The notes: generated from the sequence alone by a model not told the origin. A stretch of 64,000 bases of DNA from an uncultured Eubacteriales bacterium (GCA_900320595.1 ONSW01000010.1:1-64000); one strand, 5' to 3'. Positions 53,030-61,489 are shown, numbered from the stretch's first letter. A program made the numbers and translations.

Positions 53030-53851
53030 ATGCTGATGACTGTTATCGTGATCGTGTCGCTGCTCGGCGCGGTGGGCTACGGCTTTGCCGCCTCGGTCGG
53101 CGTCGCCGGCCTTTGGAAATGCGCGCTGATCTTCGTGGGCGGCGTACTGGGCCTGAGCGCGCTGTTTTTGCTTTTCGCGCTGATCGTTTCGTTTTTCATC
53201 GACCCGAGCTGGCCGCGGAAGACGCAGAACCCGATCTGCCGCTTCCTCGTTGCGCAGGGCGGAAACATGATCTGCTTCTTCACCCGCGTGCACACGCACG
53301 TAAGCGGGCTTGAAAAGCTGCCGGAGGACGGGCGCTTTCTGATGGTGGTCAACCACCGCTCGGCCTTTGATCCGATCTCCCAGTTCTACCCGCTGCGCAA
53401 GTACAACCTTGCCTATATCTCCAAGCCGGAGAATCTGCGTCTCTTCATGGTGGGGCGCGTCGTGTCCGGCGCCTGCTTCCTGCCGATCGACCGCGACAAC
53501 GACCGCGAGGCGATCAAGTCCATCCTCGCGGCGGTGGATTATCTCAAGCGGGATATCTGCAGCATCTGCATCTATCCCGAGGGCACCCGCAGCAAGACCG
53601 GCGAGCTGCTGCCCTTCCACCACGGCTCGTTCAAGATTGCCCAGCGCGCGGGCGTGCCGCTCGTCATCGCGGCGTGCAGCGGCTCGGAGAAATCCAGGAA
53701 AAACCTGTTTCTGCGTCCGACGCACATCTATTTCGACATCGCCGAGGTCATCCCCGCCGAGCAGGTGAAGGCCATGACGACGGCGGAGCTCAGCGACCAC
53801 GCGCGCGACGTGATCGCCGCGGCGCTGAAGGAAAGGGAGGGAGAGGCATGA
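53030..53851 (+). CDS. plsC: 1-acyl-sn-glycerol-3-phosphate acyltransferase
   Basis: 273 residues: two N-terminal membrane helices, then the acyltransferase motifs NHRSAFD (HX4D) and IYPEGTRSKTG. Transfers an acyl chain to lysophosphatidic acid in phospholipid synthesis. The next gene (SDR) begins four bases before its end. Confidence 0.9.
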   Translation: MLMTVIVIVSLLGAVGYGFAASVGVAGLWKCALIFVGGVLGLSALFLLFALIVSFFIDPSWPRKTQNPICRFLVAQGGNMICFFTRVHTHVSGLEKLPEDGRFLMVVNHRSAFDPISQFYPLRKYNLAYISKPENLRLFMVGRVVSGACFLPIDRDNDREAIKSILAAVDYLKRDICSICIYPEGTRSKTGELLPFHHGSFKIAQRAGVPLVIAACSGSEKSRKNLFLRPTHIYFDIAEVIPAEQVKAMTTAELSDHARDVIAAALKEREGEA

Positions 53852-54494
53852 AGGTCGCCCTGATCACCGGCTCGTCCCGCGGCATCGGCGCCGCGTCGGC
53901 GCGTGAGCTGGCCGAGGCCGGATATGCCGTCTGCATCAATTATATCGAGCGCGAGGACAAGGCCGAGGAGCTTGCCGCCGCTTTGCGCGAGGAGGGACAC
54001 GCCGTTCTCACGCACCGTGCCGATGTCGCCGACGCCGCGGCGGTGAGGGAAATGGTACGCCGCATCGAGCGGGAGCTCGGATATGTGACGCTGCTTGTCA
54101 ACAACGCCGGCATCGCCGAGCAGCACCTGTTCCAGGACATCACACCCGAATGGTGGCAGCGCATCTTCGCCGTAAACCTCGGCGGCTGCTTCAACTGCAT
54201 CCAGGCGGTGCTGCCCCATCGACCAAGCACGCGATCATCGGCCTGACGCGCTCGCTGGCCGCGGAGCTTGCGCCGAGCAACATCCGCGTCAACTGCGTCG
54301 CGCCCGGCGTCATCGACACCGACATGGTCAAGGTGCTGGGGCAGGAGACGCTCGACAGCCTCGCCCGCGAGGCGATCCCGATGGGGCGTCTCGGCACGCC
54401 GGAGGAGATCGCGCGGGCGATCCGCTTCCTCGCCGACGAGGCCAGCTATACGACCGGCCAGGTGCTCGGCTGCGACGGCGGGTTTATAATTTAG
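53848..54494 (+). pseudogene. SDR-family (FabG-like) reductase with active-site deletion and frameshift
   Basis: Start ATG 53848 after GGGAGGGAGAGG. The N-terminal Rossmann motif GSSRGIGAASARELAE and the NNAGI motif are normal, up to FNCIQAVLPH. There the sequence jumps straight to TKHAIIGLTRSLAAEL in another frame. The ~30 residues holding the catalytic Ser and the Tyr of YxxxK are missing, only the Lys survives, and the reading frame is broken near 54215. The remaining C-terminus (RVNCVAPGVIDTDMV, GQVLGCDGGF) is normal. A recent loss-of-function deletion or an assembly collapse. Confidence 0.85.
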
Positions 54495-54496
54495 GA

Positions 54497-54545
54497 AAGC
54501 ACGGTCATATACCGCGGCAGCGTTTAGCGGCATATGACCGTGCTT
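54497..54545 (+). terminator. Stem-loop after the SDR gene
   Basis: AAGCACGGTCATAT / ATATGACCGTGCTT, 14 bp perfect with a 21-base loop. The T tail is weak, so termination may be incomplete. Confidence 0.6.
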
Positions 54546-54576
54546 CCCTGAAAACAGGATTAAGGGGGAACATACT

Positions 54577-55068
54577 GTGCTTTACACGGATTTGTTTGCT
54601 TCTCCGCTGGGGGAGATCCTGCTCGTGAGCGACGGCGAGGCGCTGTGCGGCCTGTACTTTGAGGGGCAGAAATATGTTCCGGCGCTCCCGGAGGCAGAGA
54701 AAGATCCCTCGCTCCCCGTTTTCAAATCGGCACGCGCGTGGCTCGAGCGGTACTTCGCCGGGGAAAAGCCCGAAGTCGATCTGCCGCTGTGCGCGGCGGG
54801 GACGGCATTTCAGCGCGCAGTCTGGGATCTGCTGAAGGAGATCCCGTACGGCGCGACCGTGACCTACGGCGAGCTTGCGGAGAGACTTGCGGCGCGGCGG
54901 GGGAGACCCTGCTCGGCGCGGGCGGTCGGCGCGGCGGTCGGGCGCAACCCGATCTCTCTCATCGTGCCGTGCCACCGTGTGATCGGCGCGGACGGCTCGC
55001 TTACCGGCTATGCCGGCGGCCTTGCGCGCAAGCGCGCGCTGCTGCGGCTTGAGGGCATCGCGCCGTGA
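54577..55068 (+). CDS. ogt: Methylated-DNA--protein-cysteine methyltransferase
   Basis: 163 residues from a GTG start behind AAGGGGG. The catalytic PCHRVIG is present, preceded by [17 protein letters not shown], the DNA-binding and active-site segment of Ogt/MGMT. Removes O6-alkyl groups by suicide transfer. Its last bases overlap the start of the Smr gene. Confidence 0.95.
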   Translation: MLYTDLFASPLGEILLVSDGEALCGLYFEGQKYVPALPEAEKDPSLPVFKSARAWLERYFAGEKPEVDLPLCAAGTAFQRAVWDLLKEIPYGATVTYGELAERLAARRGRPCSARAVGAAVGRNPISLIVPCHRVIGADGSLTGYAGGLARKRALLRLEGIAP

Positions 55069-55307
55069 ACGACCCGATCATTGAGCTTGACGTCCACGGC
55101 ATGACGCTCTCTCAGGCCTGCGTCGCCATCGACGCGGCGCTGCGCCGGTCAAAGGGCGCATACCGCATCCGCGTGATCCACGGCTATCACGGCGGCACCG
55201 CGCTGCGCGACGGGATCCGCGGCCGCTACGGTGCGAATGGGAAAGTCATACGCATCGAGCTTGGGCTCAATCCCGGCCAGACCGATCTCATCCTGCGCGA
55301 GTTTTAG
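55065..55307 (+). CDS. Smr-domain protein
   Basis: 80 residues, GTG start overlapping the ogt stop (GTGA). [19 protein letters not shown]...[18 protein letters not shown] is the Smr domain with its DxHG and HGxGxG-like motifs, as at the end of MutS2. Stand-alone Smr proteins are nucleic-acid nicking or binding proteins. Confidence 0.88.
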   Translation: MNDPIIELDVHGMTLSQACVAIDAALRRSKGAYRIRVIHGYHGGTALRDGIRGRYGANGKVIRIELGLNPGQTDLILREF

Positions 55308-55331
55308 CGCGCAGAGGGCTTCCGGTTTCGA

Positions 55332-55361
55332 TTGACACGCCGCGCCCGGATATGATATAAA
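55332..55361 (+). promoter_or_regulatory. Promoter of the original tRNA-Ser locus
   Basis: TTGACA (55332-55337), 18-base spacer, TATAAA (55356-55361). It lies 32 bases before the broken first tRNA copy, but over 230 bases before the intact tRNA gene. Confidence 0.65.
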
Positions 55362-55393
55362 AGATAAGCTGGTTTCAAAAATCAGTCTCATAT

Positions 55394-55538
55394 GGAGGGT
55401 TACCGAAGCGGGGACGTTTGCGAGCGCCGCCGGGGGCGGGTAAAGCGAGCAAAAAGGAGTGGCAGCGGTCGAAAAACGCAAGGAAAAGCGTAAGCCCGCA
55501 GCGTTTTTCGGGTACCGCAACAGGACATAACGGGGCGG
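55394..55538 (+). pseudogene. Split, truncated copy of tRNA-Ser
   Basis: Bases 55394-55411 equal the first 18 bases of the intact tRNA-Ser. A 114-base insertion follows. Then 55526-55538 (CATAACGGGGCGG) equal the next tRNA block. After that the copy ends. The insertion contains a 15-bp hairpin (GCGGT-C-GAAAAACGC with GCGTTTTTCG-ACCGC, 55465-55518). Confidence 0.75.
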
Positions 55539-55594
55539 CTCCGCCCACACAATTCTATATCGTCGTTACCTCCCGAAAGGGAGTTGACATACAC

Positions 55595-55683
55595 GGAGGG
55601 TTACCGAAGCGGTCATAACGGGGCGGTCTTGAAAACCGTTAGGGCGAAAGTCCACGCGGGTTCGAATCCTGCACCCTCCGCCA
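55595..55683 (+). tRNA. tRNA-Ser (anticodon UGA)
   Basis: 89 bases with acceptor GGAGGGT / ACCCTCC, D-arm, anticodon loop CTTGAAA (UGA) in GGTCTTGAAAACC, a long variable arm typical of class II tRNA-Ser, the T-loop TTCGAAT, discriminator G and an encoded CCA. A terminator follows at once. Confidence 0.95.
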
Positions 55684-55687
55684 ATCT

Positions 55688-55720
55688 GGCTCTGGAGCCT
55701 CGGTTCCAGAGCCTTTTTTA
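55688..55720 (+). terminator. Terminator of tRNA-Ser
   Basis: GGCTCTGGA / TCCAGAGCC stem followed by TTTTTT. Confidence 0.9.
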
Positions 55721-55752
55721 CAACAACCAAAACACATAGATGGAGGTGCGAA

Positions 55753-56604
55753 ATGGCAATTTTGTTTTTCTCGGATGTGCTTCGTAAAGTTGGGCTTGAC
55801 CCAGCAAAAGTGAAATTGATTCGTCATGTGATGACCGACGAAAACTTCAAAGAGTGCTATAAGGCCAATATGGTACGAGAGTACACCAGTCATCAAAAAG
55901 CGAATTTCAGCAAAGGGTATGAGTACTGGGTAACCTTTACCAGCGATTCCGGTACACTTGCCAAGCTCCATTCTGTTTATCGTGTTGACGGTTTTGCCGC
56001 TGATACGGAAACAATGATTCCTATGGGTCTTCCTTTGTGCGAGGCAAAGCGGTTCAAAGGGCAAAATGCTTTTTATCATTTGGAGCAGGTCGATCTTCTG
56101 AAAGAGTATGAGGGAAAACTAATCATTGATTGGGGCAACTCTGCTCGAATGTGGCATCAGAAGGGCACAACAGAAAAGCCTATTATCTCCCTGCAGCCGG
56201 ATGAAAAGAAGGTTTTTGCCGGCTATGAGGATTTAATCCTGACCTATGACCAAATAAAAGAAATCATTGAAAACCCCAGCATTTATGAAGCATGGCACAC
56301 AGCGTTGTCCTCTGTTTATGCAATCTACCTAATAGTTGACAGAGAGAATGGCCGTCAATATGTTGGCTCGGCTTATGGTGAGGACGGATTGCTGGGGCGC
56401 TGGTCATGCTATGTGAAAACACACCATGGCAACAACAAACTAATGAAGGAAGTAGTTTGTAACTACCCGGATAGGTATCACAACTTCCAGTTTTCGATCC
56501 TGCAGATCTTGCCCAAAACCTTAACGCCGGAAGAGGTTATCAACACAGAAAGTCTCTACAAAAGAAAACTGCTCAGCGTTGAGTTCGGGATGAATGACAA
56601 CTGA
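55753..56604 (+). CDS. GIY-YIG nuclease-domain protein
   Basis: 283 residues. The C-terminal ~100 contain the GIY-YIG core as VYAIYLIVDRENGRQYVGSA, then GRW and the distal Glu in NTESLYKRKL. The N-terminal ~170 residues are an uncharacterised domain (DPAKVKLIRHVMTDENFKEC, FSKGYEYWVTFTS) seen in stand-alone GIY-YIG proteins. It sits immediately behind tRNA-Ser and is markedly AT-richer than its neighbours, so it was likely acquired. Whether it is a defence, homing or repair nuclease is not decidable here. Confidence 0.82.
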   Translation: MAILFFSDVLRKVGLDPAKVKLIRHVMTDENFKECYKANMVREYTSHQKANFSKGYEYWVTFTSDSGTLAKLHSVYRVDGFAADTETMIPMGLPLCEAKRFKGQNAFYHLEQVDLLKEYEGKLIIDWGNSARMWHQKGTTEKPIISLQPDEKKVFAGYEDLILTYDQIKEIIENPSIYEAWHTALSSVYAIYLIVDRENGRQYVGSAYGEDGLLGRWSCYVKTHHGNNKLMKEVVCNYPDRYHNFQFSILQILPKTLTPEEVINTESLYKRKLLSVEFGMNDN

Positions 56605-56614
56605 CCCTGCTATA

Positions 56615-56733
56615 TCGTGGGACAGGGGACGGTTAATGCGTGTGAGGGTTACAAAATGGCTATAAGTAAGTTTTTACCCTCACTCGTCCATTTCGTGCGC
56701 GGCTTTGCGGCATGGGCGTTCTCTGTCCCACGA
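56615..56733. repeat. MITE/REP-like element with 11-bp perfect inverted ends
   Basis: TCGTGGGACAG (56615-56625) and CTGTCCCACGA (56723-56733) are perfect inverted repeats 97 bases apart. Just inside, GGGACGGTT and GTTCTCTGTCC resemble the 'GGGACGGTTCT...TGTCCC' palindromes scattered in many Firmicutes by REP-type transposases. No transposase gene is present. Confidence 0.55.
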
Positions 56734-56947
56734 AGAAAACAGCAAATGAATCACACCGCCACGGCGCGAGGAGCCAATCCACTCCCCGCGCCTTTCTTTT
56801 TGCTTTTTCCTCTTTTTTTGCTTTTTTTCACCCACCCCTGTCCACATTTCCCGTCGAAAAACGTATTATGTAATGGATGTTCAGAATAAAAAAATATGTG
56901 TTTAAAGAATTAGTCGGTTAAAAATCTATTAAGGAGCTACTTAATGA

Positions 56948-57088
56948 AAGAGCTCATGCGGATTTAGTGGAAAAAAGGCTGCGATTGGCGGAATCCTTTT
57001 CGGCAAAGCTGGCCTTTTGGCTGGAGCATTAGGCAAGAAAATGATTTCTTATCGTTGCTCCAAATGTGGGTATACAATGGAAAAGTAA
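56948..57088 (+). pseudogene. Remnant of a small Gly-rich/zinc-ribbon protein
   Basis: The frame reads KKAAIGGILFGKAGLLAGAL then MISYRCSKCGYTMEK-stop: a glycine-rich membrane-like helix followed by a C-terminal zinc ribbon half. There is no start codon in frame; an ATG at 56944 is in another frame, so a frameshift has broken it. Confidence 0.5.
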
Positions 57089-57140
57089 GTAAACTTGATA
57101 ATCCTAATCCTTGCGCTCGAAGCATGTAACAACTGTCGTC

Positions 57141-57185
57141 CAAGAAACCAGATTTGTCAGCTGGACAATTCTGGTTTCTTGTTTT
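57141..57185 (+). terminator. Intrinsic terminator
   Basis: CAAGAAACCAGA / TCTGGTTTCTTG perfect outer stem, with inner TTGTC / GACAA, followed by TTTTC. Confidence 0.7.
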
Positions 57186-57230
57186 CGTCAGCGCCCATAG
57201 ATCCACTCCCATTTTTCTACTGTGCAACAT

Positions 57231-57279
57231 GTACCTTTTAGGCGTACTTGCCTCGATCTTGTACCTTTTGGGCGCACTT
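57231..57279. repeat. Two 19-base direct repeats, possible IS21-type terminus
   Basis: GTACCTTTTAGGCGTACTT (57231-57249) and GTACCTTTTGGGCGCACTT (57261-57279) differ at two bases and are spaced 30 apart. Multiple short direct repeats of this kind occur at the ends of IS21-family elements; no istA/istB is present, so this would be a stranded end. Confidence 0.4.
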
Positions 57280-57559
57280 ACACATACAAAAAGCAGTCCG
57301 GCCGGCGGCCGGGCTGATTTTGTATAACCGGTGCGGATTCGAACGGGAGTGAATGACATGCCGGGCCATGTCAGCACAGTCTTGCATGCCGCAAGCGCCG
57401 AAAAAAGCAGCATGAATTGCACAAATTGGCCGTTTTCCGGCAAATCCTGCGAGATCCGGTTTTTTTCACGGCCGCCGGGGGAGCGCTTTCCGCATTGCCG
57501 ACCGGCGCCGGGAAACGAAAAAAACCTCCCACGCTTTTGTTAATTGTGCATAATTTCTG

Positions 57560-57587
57560 TTGACTATTTTTGTTGAAAAGCTATAAT
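57560..57587 (+). promoter_or_regulatory. Promoter upstream of the 49-aa gene
   Basis: TTGACT, 16-base spacer, perfect TATAAT, leaving a leader of about 130 bases. Confidence 0.65.
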
Positions 57588-57721
57588 GCGGGCAAGACAG
57601 AGAGATAAAGGACGGCTCGAAAGACCCGGTGTCGATCGGCTTTACGATTATCTCACGCCGAACACAAAAGCAAAATCAAATCTGTGCTCCGGCGCTGTCA
57701 AGAAAGGAACAATTACCCAGT

Positions 57722-57871
57722 ATGAACAACAACAAAAAGCTCTTTTTCCAGTCCCTGCGCACCCTCGTGCGTGAAGGCTTCCTCCTCTACGCGGCATCCA
57801 CCAACTGCTTCCCGATGAATGCCAATCTGATCGAGCTGTACCAGCAGACGATTGACAAAGAGGCGAACTGA
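57722..57871 (+). CDS. Small 49-aa protein
   Basis: ATG 57722 with AAAGGA 14 bases upstream. The sequence MNNNKKLFFQSLRTLVREGF, then a central NCFPMNANLIELYQQTI, is amphipathic and compact. I do not recognise a family. A strong promoter lies upstream and a terminator-like hairpin downstream at 57996, which supports a real gene. Confidence 0.5.
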   Translation: MNNNKKLFFQSLRTLVREGFLLYAASTNCFPMNANLIELYQQTIDKEAN

Positions 57872-57995
57872 GAAAAGCGAAGGGCGCAGCGATGAATCCC
57901 TCCGTGAAGCGGAAGGTCTGCGCTATCCGATCAAAAACAAATCAGGCATGCCGGCGGCCGGATGTTCCGGCGGAAAGTGTCTGTATCAAATGCGG

Positions 57996-58029
57996 AAGAT
58001 GGTCTGCCCGACGCGGCGCAGGCCATCTT
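57996..58029 (+). terminator. Terminator-like hairpin
   Basis: AAGATGG / CCATCTT stem followed by TCCTTTTT. Confidence 0.5.
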
Positions 58030-58061
58030 TCCTTTTTCGGGCATAAACGCCCGTTTACGGC

Positions 58062-58090
58062 TTGCCTGTTTTTTGAATCTGCGGTATATT
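58062..58090 (+). promoter_or_regulatory. Promoter of the HAD-VanX gene
   Basis: TTGCCT, 17-base spacer, TATATT, 58 bases before the start codon. Confidence 0.5.
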
Positions 58091-58148
58091 GGATGCGCAT
58101 CGGTCGTTTGCCGATCGTATGAAACAGCAATACAAGGGAGAAAAACAA

Positions 58149-59975
58149 ATGGAAACAAAACGTGCAAACGGATGGCGCACAGCGGCGATCATCGCGATGA
58201 TCCTCTGCCTCGCGCTTGCCATCCTGTGTATAGTCATCCTGGCTCCGACAAACCATGGCGCGGAGCAGCCGCCGCTCGATGCAGAGGCGGAGCTTAAGTC
58301 CTGGTCGGCCGATTCCGCGGCACGGGACAGCCTTGTCGCCTATGTCAAGGCCGTCACGGAGGATGGCGGCGCGGATTATATCCCCGTGCGGGACCGCATC
58401 GCCGTGTTCGACATGGACGGGACGCTGACCTGCGAGACCTATTACACCTATTACGACACGATGATGTTCATCGAATACTGTCTTGTCGACCATCCCGAGC
58501 GCGTCTCGGACGAGCTCAAGGAGATCGCGGCCTCGATCAAGCCGGGCTATCTCGCCGACGAGAACCTCGCGCGGAACTTCGCCAAGGCCTATGCCGGGAT
58601 GACGATGGAGGAGTTCTATCAGTATGTTGTCGAATTCGGGCAGAAGAAGACCGAGAGCTTCCACAACATGCGCTACATCGACAACTTCTATCTTCCCATG
58701 GCGGAGGTCGTGAAGTATCTCTATGACAACGGCTTTACGATCTATGTCATCAGCGGCACCGAGCGCACGACGACCCGCGCGATCGTGGCAAACTCGCCCA
58801 TCCGGGATTACGTCACGCCGAACCATGTGATCGGAACGGATTTCGAGGTCAAGCAGCCCGGCCACGAGACGGAAGCGTCCAACCTGAATTTCAAGTATGA
58901 AAACGGCGACGAGCTGATCCTGACCGGCGGCTTTATTCAGAAAAACCTCAACGCCAACAAGTCCATTTATGTCGAGCGGGAGATCGGTCAGCGCCCCGTG
59001 CTGGCCTTCGGCAACAGCGGCAGCGACACGAGCATGATGAACTACACGATCGACAGCCGCAACCCCTACCGGGCCGAGGCCTATATGGTCGTGGCCGACG
59101 ACAGCGTCCGCGAGTGGGGCAAGCAGGATTGGGAGACCAAGTCGGCGGAATATGCGGCAAAGGGCTATATCCCGATCTCGATGAAGAACGACTTTGCCCA
59201 AATCTATCCCGAGGGCATCACCATTGCCGACGAGCAGTACCACGAGCGGAGATGGACGGTCACCGCGGAGGAAGCGGCAGCCCCGGCGGCGGAAGCGAAG
59301 GCGGCGGGCGACGTCATCCTCTCGGACGATCCCTCTGACTTCGTCCTGCTGAGCGAGGCCGTGCCGGACGCCATCCTTGAGATCCGCTACTATTCCACCT
59401 ATAACTTCGTCGGCGATCGGATCGACGGCTATGAGGAGCCGCTCGCCATGCTGACGGAGGAAGCGGCGGCCGCGCTGCGGGACGTGAGCGACGAGCTCAA
59501 GGGCATGGGGTACCGCCTGAAGATCTTTGACGCCTACCGCCCGCAGATGGCCGTGACGCATTTCATGAACTGGGCGCTCGACACCGAAGACACCCGCATG
59601 AAGGACTATTTCTATCCGGAGCTCGAAAAGGACGTGCTCTTCCCGCAGGGTTACATCGCCGAGCACTCCGGCCACAGCCGCGGCAGCACCGTCGACCTGA
59701 CACTCTTTGACATGACGACGGAGAAGGAAGTCGACATGGGCGGCACCTTTGACTATTTCGGCGAGCTCAGCCATCCCGACTATACCGGGATCACCGAGGA
59801 GCAGTATGCAAACCGCATGCTGCTGCGCGAGGTGATGCTCAAGCACGGCTTCAAGCCGCTTGTCGAGGAATGGTGGCACTTCACGCTCGCGGACGAGCCG
59901 TATCCCGACACTTATTTCACCTTCCCCATCAACAGCGATTCGCTCGCCGACGGGGCGTATGACAAGGCCGCGTAA
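58149..59975 (+). CDS. Membrane-anchored HAD phosphatase fused to a VanX-type D-Ala-D-Ala dipeptidase (M15)
   Basis: 608 residues from ATG 58149. N-terminal anchor/signal AAIIAMILCLALAILCIVIL. Residues ~60-370: HAD phosphatase with motif I AVFDMDGTLTCET, motif II VISGTERT and the late AFGNSGSDTSMM. Residues ~400-608: M15D dipeptidase with IFDAYRPQMAV, the zinc motif SGHSRGSTVDL (SxHxxGxxxD) and EEWWHFT. The chain is exported, so both activities would be outside. VanX-like enzymes cleave D-Ala-D-Ala; the substrate of the HAD part is unknown. Both halves look catalytically complete, with a short Ala-rich linker (EEAAAPAAEAKAAGD) between them. Confidence 0.88.
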   Translation: METKRANGWRTAAIIAMILCLALAILCIVILAPTNHGAEQPPLDAEAELKSWSADSAARDSLVAYVKAVTEDGGADYIPVRDRIAVFDMDGTLTCETYYTYYDTMMFIEYCLVDHPERVSDELKEIAASIKPGYLADENLARNFAKAYAGMTMEEFYQYVVEFGQKKTESFHNMRYIDNFYLPMAEVVKYLYDNGFTIYVISGTERTTTRAIVANSPIRDYVTPNHVIGTDFEVKQPGHETEASNLNFKYENGDELILTGGFIQKNLNANKSIYVEREIGQRPVLAFGNSGSDTSMMNYTIDSRNPYRAEAYMVVADDSVREWGKQDWETKSAEYAAKGYIPISMKNDFAQIYPEGITIADEQYHERRWTVTAEEAAAPAAEAKAAGDVILSDDPSDFVLLSEAVPDAILEIRYYSTYNFVGDRIDGYEEPLAMLTEEAAAALRDVSDELKGMGYRLKIFDAYRPQMAVTHFMNWALDTEDTRMKDYFYPELEKDVLFPQGYIAEHSGHSRGSTVDLTLFDMTTEKEVDMGGTFDYFGELSHPDYTGITEEQYANRMLLREVMLKHGFKPLVEEWWHFTLADEPYPDTYFTFPINSDSLADGAYDKAA

Positions 59976-60073
59976 GTGCGGGGAGAGAACAGAAAGAAAC
60001 GCTCCCGGTCAAAAGGACGCGCAGATTAGGGAGACGACAGGTTTTGAACGGATCTTTTCCGCCCATACTTCAC

Positions 60074-60114
60074 AGAAAAATCCGGAAACACATCAAGTAT
60101 TTCCGGATTTTTCT
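60074..60114 (+). terminator. Terminator after HAD-VanX gene
   Basis: AGAAAAATCCGGAAA / TTTCCGGATTTTTCT, 15 bp perfect stem with T tail. Confidence 0.9.
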
Positions 60115-60361
60115 ATATTGTCTGGACAAAAAAACTCTCGCTCAAAACTGCTTTGCACGCAAAAAGTGAGATTTTTGTGTCGGGCGAGGCGAAAAGCGCA
60201 TGAATAATGGCTATATATTCCGAGCATTTTCAACGATGCCCGGCGTGAAAGATATCCTTTTTGCGCTGCCGTATCCCTATTCTGCGCGCCCTAAGGCCGG
60301 GAGCGTTTTCATAAAGAATGGAATGACAGACTTAATTTTCATTAAAATGTCCGCTCCCTGC

Positions 60362-60390
60362 TTGCTCTTTTCCCGTAAGGTGGGTATAAT
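60362..60390 (+). promoter_or_regulatory. Promoter of the paired lipoprotein genes
   Basis: TTGCTC, 17-base spacer, perfect TATAAT, 31 bases before the ATG at 60422. Confidence 0.7.
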
Positions 60391-60421
60391 TCCCATCGCA
60401 TCATACAAGATGGAGAAAAAC

Positions 60422-61432
60422 ATGAAAAAGACAGTTGTTATCATGATATTGATCGCGGCGCTCGCGCTCTCGCTTGCTGCATGCGGGAAAGCGCCCGCCG
60501 CGCAGAATACCGCCCCGGCCGCCGAAGCGCAGACGCCTGCCCAGGAGACAACTCCCGCGGCGGAAACGCCCGCCGCGCCGCAGAGCGAGCCGACTGAGCC
60601 CGCCGCGAAGCCCGAAGCCGAGGCCTTCCCCGCAAGAGCCGACGGCGAACGCTTTGAAGACGTCATCATGATCGAGGGCATGGAGGAGACCGTCCGCTAC
60701 GAGCATGTCAAAAGCGCTGCGTTCGGCTTTGAGATGGACTATGACTATGAGAACTTTGTACGCCGGAGCGACGCGGACTGTGAGCGGTTCGTCTCGGTCT
60801 GGGACAACGCCGCCGAGCCCGAGAATTATATTGAGGTAAGATCCGACACAGGCAACGCCGAGCTCGTCGCCGACGCGATCATCGCGCGCCTTTCCGGGGA
60901 CTATGAGATCAGACAGGAATACCGCGAGCTTGCGCGCGCGGGGCAGTGCATCCACATCGCGGCGGACATCATCAAGGGCACCGACCGGATGCCGGATCAT
61001 CTGCAGTACGTCTACGTCATCCCGGCGGCCGACGGCTGCCGCGTCGTCACGGAGCACTGCTTCGTCGTGGATTGCGAAGGCCTCCTCAGACGCTTTGACT
61101 ATATGCTGAACACGCTCACGGTCCCGGACGGAAACGGGGGAGAGGCGCTTTCGGATGAAGAGGCGCTTTCGGCCGTCAGAGCGTACTGCCTTGATTCCAA
61201 CCCGGATCTGGAGGGCATCGTGAACGCCGACGAGTATCCGGTCTACTGGATGGTAGAGACGAGCAGCGAGCAGCAGGTCGTGGTCCTGTTCCGCTCCTAC
61301 ACGGGCTCTGAGACCCGCTACTATGTCGACCGCGCCACGGGCGAGACCACCGTGACAGATTTTGTCCCCGGCATCATGAGCGCCGAGCAGCCCTCGGAGG
61401 AGAGGCTGAACGTGCGGGACTATCTCGGCTGA
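60422..61432 (+). CDS. Lipoprotein of unknown function, long paralog
   Basis: 336 residues. Lipobox LAAC (C21), a Pro/Ala/Glu-rich spacer, then a globular domain starting ADGERFEDVIMIEGMEETVRYEHV and ending FDYMLNTLTV. That domain is shared with the next gene. An extra C-terminal ~90-residue part (LSDEEALSAVRAYCLDSNPD, VLFRSYTGSETRYYVDRATG) looks PepSY-like. Likely surface exposed. The two genes are separated by 57 bases and arose by tandem duplication. Confidence 0.8.
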   Translation: MKKTVVIMILIAALALSLAACGKAPAAQNTAPAAEAQTPAQETTPAAETPAAPQSEPTEPAAKPEAEAFPARADGERFEDVIMIEGMEETVRYEHVKSAAFGFEMDYDYENFVRRSDADCERFVSVWDNAAEPENYIEVRSDTGNAELVADAIIARLSGDYEIRQEYRELARAGQCIHIAADIIKGTDRMPDHLQYVYVIPAADGCRVVTEHCFVVDCEGLLRRFDYMLNTLTVPDGNGGEALSDEEALSAVRAYCLDSNPDLEGIVNADEYPVYWMVETSSEQQVVVLFRSYTGSETRYYVDRATGETTVTDFVPGIMSAEQPSEERLNVRDYLG

Positions 61433-61489
61433 TCGCCTTGCCGCTTCGATTTGCAGACCCCTGTGACAGGAAAACAGTTGGAGGGAAAC

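Larger units (their letters stand above)
56605..57721. other. AT-rich decayed region with element ends
   Basis: No intact gene in about 1.1 kb. It holds a paired inverted repeat (56615-56733), a broken zinc-ribbon coding remnant (56948-57088), a terminator (57141-57185), a 19-base direct repeat (57231-57279) and a promoter (57560-57587). GC content is well below the chromosome average up to ~57.3 kb. Confidence 0.6.
59976..60421. other. Gene-free gap with terminator and promoter
   Basis: It contains the terminator at 60074-60114 and a promoter at 60362-60390 for the lipoprotein pair. The rest shows no coding signal; it is AT-richer than the flanks. Confidence 0.55.

Noticed and set aside
55681..55691. 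CCAATCTGGCT after tRNA-Ser matching the 13-base inverted block at 10 kb
   Set aside because: An 11-base match in 64 kb on two strands is expected by chance at a few percent, and it overlaps the tRNA CCA and terminator.
56617..56889. 90-codon frame after the GIY-YIG gene
   Set aside because: It runs through the inverted-repeat element and a poly-T patch; no ribosome site, no coherent protein.
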